From Firmicutes bacterium ZCTH02-B6 (GTDB lineage Bacteria; Bacillota; Limnochordia; Limnochordales; ZCTH02-B6): 11,397 nucleotides of DNA. Of the stretch, positions 5,252 to 11,397 are shown in pieces (position 1 is the stretch's first letter; each line of letters begins with the position of its first letter). Made by a program: the position numbers and the translations under genes. The stretch covers positions 1 through 11,397 of the forward strand of contig LZRQ01000108.1 in assembly GCA_002159155.1 (NCBI GenBank), written 5' to 3'. The notes under the pieces are model-generated. The model worked only from the letters and a program-made list of their open reading frames with translations. It did no database searches and had not been told where the DNA came from.

Positions 5252-7318
5252 TTAGCCGAACAGGCCCGATCCAAACAGGGGCGCAAACACCAGGGACACA
5301 ATGGCCATCAGTTTGATGAGGATGTTGAGGGACGGGCCCGCGGTGTCCTTAAAGGGGTCGCCCACCGTGTCGCCGACCACCGCGGCCGCGTGCGCCTCGC
5401 TGCCTTTGCCGCCATGCTTGCCGCTCTCGATGTACTTCTTCGCATTGTCCCATGCGCCGCCCGAGTTGGCCATCATGATGGCCAAAAGCACCCCGCTGAT
5501 GAGCGCACCCGCGAGCAGGCCCCCAAGGGCCGACTTGCCCAGTACGATGCCTACCAACAGCGGCGCCACGACCGCCATGACGCCCGGCACGATCATCTCC
5601 TTGAGAGCGGCCCCCGTGCTGATATCCACCGCCCGGGAATAATCGGGCTTGGCCTTGCCCTCCATCAAGCCCTTGATCTCCCGGAACTGGCGCCGCACCT
5701 CACTGATCATCTGGAAAGCGGCACGGCCGACTGCGTTCATGGCCATAGAGGCAAACAAGAACGGCAGCATGCCACCGACAAACAGCCCGATGATGACCGT
5801 CGGCTGGAGCAGGTCGATGGCGGTCAGTTGCGCCGCCTGCGAGTAGGCGGAAAATAGGGCAAGCGCCGTCAAAGCCGCGGACCCGATGGCAAAGCCCTTG
5901 GCCACCGCCGCGGTGGTGTTGCCCACCGAGTCAAGGCTGTCCGTGACCTGTCGCACCTTCGGATCCAGGTGCGACATCTCAGCAATGCCGCCCGCGTTGT
6001 CCGCGATGGGACCATAGGCGTCCACGGACACCGTCATGCCCGTCGTGGCCAGCATGCCGACGGCCGCCAGGGCGATGCCGTACAGGCCAAGCCCGGGCAC
6101 CACGGCCTCACAAACAAAGTACGCGATACCGATGCCGACGGCAATGAGCACGATCGGCACCGCGGTGCTCATCATGCCAACGCCGATGCCGGAAATAATA
6201 TTGGTGGCGGTACCGGTCACGGACGCCTCAGCGATGGATTGGGTCGGCTTGTAGTCGGCTGACGTGTAGTACTCGGTCAACGTTCCAATCAGAATGCCGA
6301 CCACCAGGCCTGCCGCCACCGCCACAAACACCGCGAAACCGCCCACAGGAAGCAGCTGCGTAGCGGCGACGTATACCCCGATCAAGCACACGACAGCGGC
6401 GGCATAGGTCCCGTTGCGCAAAGACTTGGCTGGGTTCGCCCCACCCCGGACAAAGAACGTGCCCAAAATCGACGCCACAATGCCCACTGCAGCCACCATC
6501 AGCGGCAGCGCCACGATGGCAGCGGTGCTCACCGCACCGCTGGCGTACAAAGACGCGCCCACCACCATGGAGGCAATGATAGATCCAACATACGACTCAA
6601 AAAGGTCCGCACCCATCCCCGCGACGTCGCCGACGTTGTCGCCCACGTTGTCGGCAATGACCGCCGGATTGCGGGGGTCATCCTCCGGGATGCCCGCTTC
6701 GACCTTCCCCACTAGGTCGGCCCCGACGTCAGCGGCCTTAGTGTAGATGCCGCCGCCGACACGGGCAAACAAGGCGATGGAGCTCGCCCCCAGGGCAAAC
6801 CCGTTGACAATCGAGAACGTGTTTGGATTCGAAGTATCCGCAAAAATAAGAGTGATCAGCGACAAACCGGCCAGGCCCAACCCGACCACCGACATGCCCA
6901 TGATGGCGCCGCCGGAGAAGGCCACCTCCAACGCCTTGCCCATGCCCCCCATCCGGGCCGCGTTCGCCGTCCGGACGTTAGCCTTGGTGGCCGCCCGCAT
7001 GCCGATGAAACCAGCGGATGCCGAACAGACGGCGCCTACCAGGAAGGCGACGGCCGTGGTGGGCGGCATCGTGGCCGCGCCGCTGGCGATGCCCGCGACA
7101 AAGATAACAGCCGCTAAGATGACGACGAACACCGCCAAACTGCGGTATTCGCGGCGCAAGAAGGCGAGGGCACCTTCCTGAATGGCGGCGGCGATTTCCT
7201 GCATGCGCTCGGTGCCCGGATCCTGCCGGCTGACCTTGCCGTAGAGCCAGTAGGCCAAGAGCAGCGCCAGCACCCCGCCACCGAGGCCCAGGTATGCGCC
7301 GGTCACCGTCACATCCAT
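5252..7318 (-). CDS. hppA: Membrane-bound ion-translocating pyrophosphatase (K+-dependent type)
   Basis: The 688-residue protein couples PPi hydrolysis to pumping of H+ and/or Na+ across the membrane, and is predicted to have about 16 membrane helices. Visible family motifs are DVGADLVGKVEAGIPEDDPR (197-216), DNVGDNVGDVAGMGADLFES (223-242), VDAYGPIADNAGG (432-444) and GDTVGDPFKDTAGPSLN (649-665), which hold the Mg-PPi aspartates and lysines. The sequence VGNTTAA carries alanine at 470, where K+-independent enzymes have lysine, so this copy should require K+. E241 in DLFES is the helix-6 gate glutamate found in Na+-pumping and in some H+-pumping enzymes, so the ion cannot be settled by eye. 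The ATG at 7318 has GGAGG 8 nt upstream. It follows secG after 19 bp and ends in its own terminator, so secG-hppA is probably an operon. Family certain. Confidence 0.97.
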   Translation of the reverse strand: MDVTVTGAYLGLGGGVLALLLAYWLYGKVSRQDPGTERMQEIAAAIQEGALAFLRREYRSLAVFVVILAAVIFVAGIASGAATMPPTTAVAFLVGAVCSASAGFIGMRAATKANVRTANAARMGGMGKALEVAFSGGAIMGMSVVGLGLAGLSLITLIFADTSNPNTFSIVNGFALGASSIALFARVGGGIYTKAADVGADLVGKVEAGIPEDDPRNPAVIADNVGDNVGDVAGMGADLFESYVGSIIASMVVGASLYASGAVSTAAIVALPLMVAAVGIVASILGTFFVRGGANPAKSLRNGTYAAAVVCLIGVYVAATQLLPVGGFAVFVAVAAGLVVGILIGTLTEYYTSADYKPTQSIAEASVTGTATNIISGIGVGMMSTAVPIVLIAVGIGIAYFVCEAVVPGLGLYGIALAAVGMLATTGMTVSVDAYGPIADNAGGIAEMSHLDPKVRQVTDSLDSVGNTTAAVAKGFAIGSAALTALALFSAYSQAAQLTAIDLLQPTVIIGLFVGGMLPFLFASMAMNAVGRAAFQMISEVRRQFREIKGLMEGKAKPDYSRAVDISTGAALKEMIVPGVMAVVAPLLVGIVLGKSALGGLLAGALISGVLLAIMMANSGGAWDNAKKYIESGKHGGKGSEAHAAAVVGDTVGDPFKDTAGPSLNILIKLMAIVSLVFAPLFGSGLFG

Positions 7319-7337
7319 TGACGTTTCCTCCCCACGC

Positions 7338-7559
7338 TCACACCCAGATGCTGATCACGATCGACAGCAGCATGAACAATACGGCCAAAACCGTCGTCGA
7401 CTTCTCAAGCACGCGGTCGATGCCGCGCGCCTGATCAAAAAACATCTGCGCGCTGCCGCCGATGGCCCCCAGGCCTTCCCCCTTGCTCTTTTGCAAAAGC
7501 ACCACGGCGATCAACCCAATAGACACGAGCAACTGGAGGATCATCAGGAAGACGCCCAC
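7338..7559 (-). CDS. secG: Preprotein translocase subunit SecG
   Basis: SecG is the small accessory subunit of the SecYEG channel and assists SecA-driven export. The protein has two hydrophobic helices around the conserved loop LLQKSKGEGLGAIGGSAQMFF, followed by a glutamate/lysine stretch (DRVLEKSTTVLAVLF) at the start of helix 2. This matches the family in order and length (73 residues). I prefer the GTG at 7559 (protein MGVFLMILQLL) because GGAGGTGG lies 5 nt upstream. A longer reading from GTG 7577 would add MTGGGG, but its codons are that same ribosome binding site and nothing resembling one precedes it. The gene lies between eno and hppA. Confidence 0.93.
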   Translation of the reverse strand: MGVFLMILQLLVSIGLIAVVLLQKSKGEGLGAIGGSAQMFFDQARGIDRVLEKSTTVLAVLFMLLSIVISIWV

Positions 7560-7598
7560 GCCCCCACCTCCCGTCACAAAGCTTCACACACAGCGTTC

Positions 7599-7628
7599 AT
7601 TCTAGCATGAGCTTATTCAACTTTACAA
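7599..7628 (-). promoter_or_regulatory. Candidate secG promoter P1 (extended -10)
   Basis: On the minus strand, TTGTAA (7628-7623) and TAGAAT (7604-7599) are spaced by 18 bp, and TGC directly before the -10 gives an extended -10. The predicted start near 7592 leaves a leader of about 33 nt before the GTG at 7559. Confidence 0.6.
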
Positions 7629-7650
7629 CCTTGTTCGGCCAACGTGTCAA
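7622..7650 (-). promoter_or_regulatory. Candidate upstream secG promoter P2
   Basis: A perfect -35 TTGACA (7650-7645) is followed after 17 bp by TGTAAA (7627-7622), a four-of-six match to the -10 consensus. It overlaps the -35 of the promoter nearer to secG, so the two would compete for polymerase. The weak -10 keeps confidence low. Confidence 0.4.
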
Positions 7651-7688
7651 GGCCGGCGCCCGGACGCCCGCTGCGCCAGGCGCCGGCC
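7651..7688 (-). terminator. GC-rich hairpin after eno, possible terminator
   Basis: The 10-bp perfect inverted repeat GGCCGGCGCC/GGCGCCGGCC has an 18-nt loop and lies 73-110 nt below the eno stop. It lacks a real T tract: the next bases are TTGACACGTT, the -35 of a secG promoter. It may act as an inefficient terminator, an mRNA 3' stabiliser or an operator. The rest of the 183-bp eno-secG gap shows no ORF of note, only a weaker CCGGTG/CACCGG inverted repeat close to eno. Confidence 0.45.
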
Positions 7689-7760
7689 CTTTCCGCCATT
7701 GACAAAGTACGATGGTTCTCCCGGTGCCGGCCGCCTCACCCATGCGGTTTCACCGGAGGG

Positions 7761-9047
7761 CTACCGAGCGAGACGCCGGAGCGCCCCCTTGCCACGGTAG
7801 CGAGCAGCCGCACCAAGCTCCTCCTCGATCCGCAGCAACTGGTTGTACTTGGCTACCCGGTCAGTGCGGCTGGGAGCCCCAGTCTTTATCTGGCCCGCAT
7901 TGACCGCCACCGCCAGGTCGGCGATGGTAGTGTCCTCGGTTTCGCCGGAGCGATGGGACATAATGGCCGTGTAACCGGCGCGGTGCGCTTTGTCCACCGC
8001 CTCCAGCGTCTCGGTCAAGGTGCCAATCTGGTTGACCTTAACCAGAATGGAGTTGGCGACGCCCAGGTCGATCCCCCGCTGCAGCCGCTCCGGGTTGGTG
8101 ACAAACAGGTCATCTCCGACGAGCTGCACCCGGTCGCCCAGCTCGCGCGTGATTTGGGCCCAGCCGTCCCAGTCGTCCTCGGCCAGCGGATCCTCGATGG
8201 ACACGATCGGGTAAGCCCCGACCAGCTCCTTGTAGAAAGCGATCATGCCGGCCGTATCCCGGGTCACGCCTTCGCCCGGCAGGTGATAGGCCCCATCACG
8301 CCAAAGTTCGGTGGATGCCACGTCCAAGGCCAGTACCACGTCTTGGCCCGGTACGTATCCCGCTCGCTCGATGGCGGCCACGATGACGTCCAGCGCGGCC
8401 TTATTGGACGGGAGGTCGGGGGCGAAACCGCCCTCGTCGCCAACACCGGTGGCCAGCCCCTTGTCCCGCAGCACCGCCTTGAGGCTGTGGAAAACCTCCG
8501 CGCCCATGCGCAAGCCCTCGGCGAAGGACGAGGCGCCTACGGGCATGATCATGAATTCCTGGATGTCCACGTTGTTGTCAGCGTGTTTGCCGCCGTTGAG
8601 GATGTTCATGAGCGGAACCGGCAGGTCCCGGGCCGCGGAACCGCCCACGTAGCGGTAAAGGGGCAGGCCCACGGACGCGGCCGCCGCCTTGGCGACAGCC
8701 AAGGAGACGCCCAAAATAGCATTGGCGCCCAGCCGGCTCTTGTTGGGTGTGCCGTCCAGTTGGATCATCAGCCGGTCGATTTCCACCTGCTCCAGGGCGT
8801 CCATGCCCACAATCTCAGGTGCGATCCGCTCCCGAACGTTCTCGACGGCCTGCAGGACGCCGCGCCCGAGGTAGCGGCGCTTGTCCCCGTCCCGCAGTTC
8901 CACCGCCTCGTGTGCGCCCGTGGAAGCGCCCGACGGCACGGCGGCGCGGCCAACGCTGCCGTCCACCAGGTGCACTTCTACCTCCACGGTGGGATTGCCG
9001 CGCGAGTCCAAGATCTCCCGTGCTTTAACGGTCTCAATGACAGTCAT
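7761..9047 (-). CDS. eno: Enolase (phosphopyruvate hydratase)
   Basis: Enolase converts 2-phosphoglycerate to phosphoenolpyruvate in the cytoplasm. The 428-residue length is normal. The Mg2+ ligands are D242 (LALDVAS), E285 (SIEDPL) and D312 (GDD). The catalytic pair is E205 (GDEGGFAP) and K337 (ILVKVNQ). The signature ILVKVNQIGTLTET is followed by SHRSGETEDTTIADLAV and GAPSRTDRVAKYNQLLRIEEEL. SGASTG near residue 39 is the flexible active-site loop. The C-terminus is unusually basic (RGKGALRRLAR). The start ATG shares an ATGA with the tpiA stop, so translation is probably coupled. No phosphoglycerate mutase gene separates the two. Function certain. Confidence 0.98.
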   Translation of the reverse strand: MTVIETVKAREILDSRGNPTVEVEVHLVDGSVGRAAVPSGASTGAHEAVELRDGDKRRYLGRGVLQAVENVRERIAPEIVGMDALEQVEIDRLMIQLDGTPNKSRLGANAILGVSLAVAKAAAASVGLPLYRYVGGSAARDLPVPLMNILNGGKHADNNVDIQEFMIMPVGASSFAEGLRMGAEVFHSLKAVLRDKGLATGVGDEGGFAPDLPSNKAALDVIVAAIERAGYVPGQDVVLALDVASTELWRDGAYHLPGEGVTRDTAGMIAFYKELVGAYPIVSIEDPLAEDDWDGWAQITRELGDRVQLVGDDLFVTNPERLQRGIDLGVANSILVKVNQIGTLTETLEAVDKAHRAGYTAIMSHRSGETEDTTIADLAVAVNAGQIKTGAPSRTDRVAKYNQLLRIEEELGAAARYRGKGALRRLAR

Positions 9048-9844
9048 GCAGCATTGACCTCCGCCTGCTTGATGATCTCCGCGAACGCCTTGGCGTCGAG
9101 GCTGGCACCGCCGACCAGCGCCCCGTCGATCTCGGGCTGCGCCACGAAGGGTCCGACGTTGTCGGGCTTAACGCTGCCGCCGTACAGAATCCGCACGGCG
9201 TCCGCCACCTCGGCGCCCAACTGTCTGCCCAACGTGTCGCGGATGAGCCCGATGACGCGGTTGGCCTCTTCAGGGCTTGCATACTCCCCCGTGCCGATGG
9301 CCCACACCGGCTCATAGGCGATCACCGCGCGGGCAGCTGCCTCCGCGCCCAAGCCCGTAAACGCCGCTCGCACCTGGCGGGTAACAACGGCCTCCGTTTC
9401 GCCCGCGCGCCGCTCCTCGATGCGTTCGCCGACGCAGACGATGGGGATCAGGCCAGCGGCCGCGGCCGCCTGTACTTTGCGTTGCACCTGTTCGTCGGTT
9501 TCCCCCATCTGCCGCCGCTCCGAATGCCCCAGGATCACGTAGCGGCAACCCACATCCAACAGCATCGTGGCCGCAATTTCGCCCGTGTAGGCGCCCGCCG
9601 CCTCCCAGTGCATGTTCTGCGCACCCAGCGCCACCGGGCTGCCGGCCAGCACACCGCCCAGCGCTCCCAAGGCCGTGAACGGCGGGCACACCACCACCGC
9701 CACCTGCCCCGGCTCACCCCGCTCCGCAGCGCTCACAGCTACTTGCCGCGCGGCGAGCTCCTCTAGCAGCTGCTTACCGTACTGGGCAGCCTCCGCAGTA
9801 GTTTTGTACATCTTCCAGTTGGCCGCGATGAGCGGCGTGCGCAT
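9044..9844 (-). CDS. tpiA: Triosephosphate isomerase
   Basis: The enzyme interconverts glyceraldehyde-3-phosphate and dihydroxyacetone phosphate. The protein of 266 residues begins MRTPLIAANWKMYKT, with N9 and K11. Catalytic H107 lies in VILGHSERR and E178 in AYEPVWAIGTG. The phosphate-binding YGGSVKPDN is at 221-229 and GALVGGASL near 241. It is slightly longer than the usual 250 residues because of a loop around residues 33-48. The ATG at 9844 has GGAGG 7 nt upstream. A longer in-frame reading to 9922 would overlap the end of pgk and place non-conserved residues before the strand-1 motif, so I rejected it. The gene lies 47 bp below pgk and overlaps eno by 4 bp. Confidence 0.97.
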   Translation of the reverse strand: MRTPLIAANWKMYKTTAEAAQYGKQLLEELAARQVAVSAAERGEPGQVAVVVCPPFTALGALGGVLAGSPVALGAQNMHWEAAGAYTGEIAATMLLDVGCRYVILGHSERRQMGETDEQVQRKVQAAAAAGLIPIVCVGERIEERRAGETEAVVTRQVRAAFTGLGAEAAARAVIAYEPVWAIGTGEYASPEEANRVIGLIRDTLGRQLGAEVADAVRILYGGSVKPDNVGPFVAQPEIDGALVGGASLDAKAFAEIIKQAEVNAA

Positions 9845-9891
9845 GGTCGTCCCTCCGTTGCTCGTCCGCTGCTCTGTCCGTTCCCCGTTCT

Positions 9892-11094
9892 TTAGCGCCC
9901 GTCGGCAGACGGCTTGTCCCACAAGGCGGCGACGCCGGGCAGCTCGCGGCCTTCGAGGAACTCCAGCGACGCGCCGCCGCCGGTGGAGATGTGGGTAATC
10001 TTATCGGCCACACCCGCTTTCTCCACCGCGGCGACCGAATCACCGCCGCCGACGATACTCGTCGCCCGCGTTTCCGCCAACGCCCGGGCAATGGCCATCG
10101 TCCCGTGCGCGAAGGCGTCCCACTCAAACACGCCCATAGGACCGTTCCAGACGATGGTCCGCGCCTTGCGCACCGCAGCGGCAAACAGCTCCCTCGTGGC
10201 CGGGCCGATGTCCAGCCCCTGCCAATCGGCGGGAATGGCGTCCGCAGGGACGACCTTATGCTCGGCGTCGGCCGCAAACCGATCGGCGACCACCACGTCC
10301 ACCGGAAGCAAGAGCTCCACGCCCCGGGCTTGCGCCTGCTGGATCAGCTCCGCTGCCAGCGGGATGCGATCTTCTTCCAACAGCGATCGGCCCACCTCAA
10401 AGCCTTTGGCCTTTAGGAACGTATAGGCCATGCCCCCACCGATGGCGATGGTGTCCACTTTGGTCAGCAGGTTCCGGATGACGCCGATTTTGTCGCTGAC
10501 CTTGGCGCCGCCGAGAAGGGCCAAGAACGGCCGCTCTGGCTCGCTCAAGGCCCGACCCATGATCTCGATCTCCTTCTGCAGGAGGAAGCCGGCGGCCGCC
10601 GGCAACAGCCGCGCCACCCCCTCGGTAGAAGCGTGCGCCCGGTGAGCCGTCCCGAACGCGTCATTGACGTACACGTCGGCCAGCGCGGCCAACTCCCGTG
10701 CAAACTCGGGGTCGTTCTTTTCCTCGCCCGGGTAAAACCGCACGTTTTCCAACAACAATACATCGCCATCGCGCAAAGCGGCGACTTGCGCTTGCACCGC
10801 GGGGCCGATGCAGTCGTCGGCCTTGTGCACCGCGCCCCCCAGCAGCTCCGCCAACCGGCGCGCCACCGGGTCCATGCGCAGGGAGTCCACCACCTGGCCC
10901 TTGGGCCGGCCGAGATGGCTGACCAGAATGACGCGCGCCCCCGCACGGCGCAGGTGCTCAATGGTGGGGAGGGCAGCCCGGATGCGGCTGTCGTCCGTAA
11001 TTTCCCCATCCTTGAGCGGCACGTTGAAATCGACCCGGACCAAGACGCGTTTGCCCCGCACGTCCAGATCCGCGACTCCGAGCTTGGCCACCAT
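9892..11094 (-). CDS. pgk: Phosphoglycerate kinase
   Basis: The enzyme transfers phosphate from 1,3-bisphosphoglycerate to ADP, the first ATP-yielding step of lower glycolysis. The 400-residue protein has the PGK signature RVLVRVDFNVPLK (16-28), SHLGRPKG (59-66) and LLENVRFYPGEEKND (114-128). It also has VNDAFGTAHRAHAST, LLGGAKVSDKI (193-203), the nucleotide-site DIGP (295-298), NGPMGVFE (317-324) and GGGDSVAAVEK (349-359). The closing STGGGASLEFLEG is at 370-382. The ATG at 11094 has GGGAG 7 nt upstream inside the last codons of gap, and only 4 nt separate the two genes, so they are certainly one transcript. Confidence 0.98.
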   Translation of the reverse strand: MVAKLGVADLDVRGKRVLVRVDFNVPLKDGEITDDSRIRAALPTIEHLRRAGARVILVSHLGRPKGQVVDSLRMDPVARRLAELLGGAVHKADDCIGPAVQAQVAALRDGDVLLLENVRFYPGEEKNDPEFARELAALADVYVNDAFGTAHRAHASTEGVARLLPAAAGFLLQKEIEIMGRALSEPERPFLALLGGAKVSDKIGVIRNLLTKVDTIAIGGGMAYTFLKAKGFEVGRSLLEEDRIPLAAELIQQAQARGVELLLPVDVVVADRFAADAEHKVVPADAIPADWQGLDIGPATRELFAAAVRKARTIVWNGPMGVFEWDAFAHGTMAIARALAETRATSIVGGGDSVAAVEKAGVADKITHISTGGGASLEFLEGRELPGVAALWDKPSADGR

Positions 11095-11098
11095 GGCG

Positions 11099-11397
11099 CT
11101 ACTCCCGCCCGTACATGTACTTGATCAAGTCGACGACCCGCTGGGAATAACCCCACTCGTTGTCGTACCAGGAAACGACCTTGACAAGGTTCCCTTCCAT
11201 TACGCGGGTCAATGAGCCGTCGACGATGGACGACCGGGAATCGCCCATGAAGTCGCTGGAAACCAGCGGCTCATCGGTAATCCCCAGGATACCCTTCATC
11301 GGTCCCTCGGCCGCCTTGCGGAAGGCCTCGTTAATCTCCTCGGCCGTGGCCGGTTTCGCCAGTTCAGCCACCAGGTCCACCAAGGACACGTCGGGCG
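11099..11397 (-). CDS. gap: Glyceraldehyde-3-phosphate dehydrogenase, C-terminal part (5' end off the right edge)
   Basis: The visible 98 or so residues are the C-terminal end of GAPDH, which oxidises and phosphorylates glyceraldehyde-3-phosphate with NAD(P)+. The fragment opens PDVSLVDLVAEL (family form TPNVSVVDLVAEL). It continues with the substrate-loop region GILGITDEPLVSSDF, then NLVKVVSWYDNEWGYSQRVVDL and a short tail ending YGRE. The Rossmann domain and the active-site cysteine lie outside the window, so cofactor preference cannot be judged. It is the first visible gene of the gap-pgk-tpiA-eno operon. Confidence 0.95.
   Translation of the reverse strand, partial: PDVSLVDLVAELAKPATAEEINEAFRKAAEGPMKGILGITDEPLVSSDFMGDSRSSIVDGSLTRVMEGNLVKVVSWYDNEWGYSQRVVDLIKYMYGRE

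Noticed and set aside
7644..9317. Open frame of 557 codons on the plus strand opposite eno and tpiA
   Set aside because: It is antisense to two certain glycolytic genes. Its composition (rich in His, Gln, Arg, Gly, Val) is typical of a complementary-frame shadow in GC-rich DNA, and no domain is recognisable.
1..11397. CRISPR arrays, insertion sequences, attachment sites, tRNA or rRNA genes, defence genes
   Set aside because: I looked for regularly spaced direct repeats, transposase-like motifs, terminal inverted repeats and tRNA folds. I found none apart from the tRNA-like ends of the tmRNA.

Overview
The window is a compact, high-GC stretch in which every convincing gene lies on the minus strand. 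It should be read from right to left. Gene content and order point to a high-GC member of the Bacillota (Firmicutes). The supporting signs are a gap-pgk-tpi-eno glycolytic cluster leading into secG and smpB-ssrA, an AMIN-type cell-wall amidase paired with a GerMN-domain protein, strong GGAGG-type ribosome binding sites, and frequent GTG/TTG starts. I cannot name the genus from sequence reading alone. Groups such as Symbiobacteriia, Thermaerobacter relatives or Limnochordia are possible but not shown.

Right part (11397 to about 7761): lower glycolysis. The 3' end of gap is followed after 4 nt by pgk, then tpiA, then eno. tpiA and eno overlap in an ATGA. No phosphoglycerate mutase gene (gpmI) lies between tpiA and eno, where many Firmicutes carry it. 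An inverted repeat follows eno and directly abuts two overlapping promoter-like elements for secG.

Middle part (7559 to about 4248): secG (Sec translocase subunit), hppA (membrane ion-pumping pyrophosphatase with the K+-dependent signature), a clear hairpin terminator, a consensus TTGACA/TATAAT promoter, smpB, and then ssrA (tmRNA), which was not marked as an ORF but is readily recognised. The tmRNA has a G3:U acceptor pair, a P2 helix and a tag reading frame encoding ANEPAYAAAA. It ends in a strong rho-independent terminator. In Bacillus-type genomes the gene rnr (RNase R) sits between secG and smpB; here hppA occupies that interval.

Left part (4248 to 1): an 801-residue secreted amidase (Cu-amine-oxidase-N-like domain, Pro/Ser linker, AMIN-like repeats, Amidase_3), a membrane-anchored GerMN-domain protein, and the first 337 codons of murD, which runs off the left edge. 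These three act in peptidoglycan synthesis or remodelling.

The window is mostly core housekeeping sequence. I found no CRISPR array, mobile element, toxin-antitoxin pair, defence locus or convincing new system. The points most worth a second look are the divergent tRNA-like domain and tag of the tmRNA, the hppA-for-rnr substitution, the terminator/promoter junctions, and the placement of murD.
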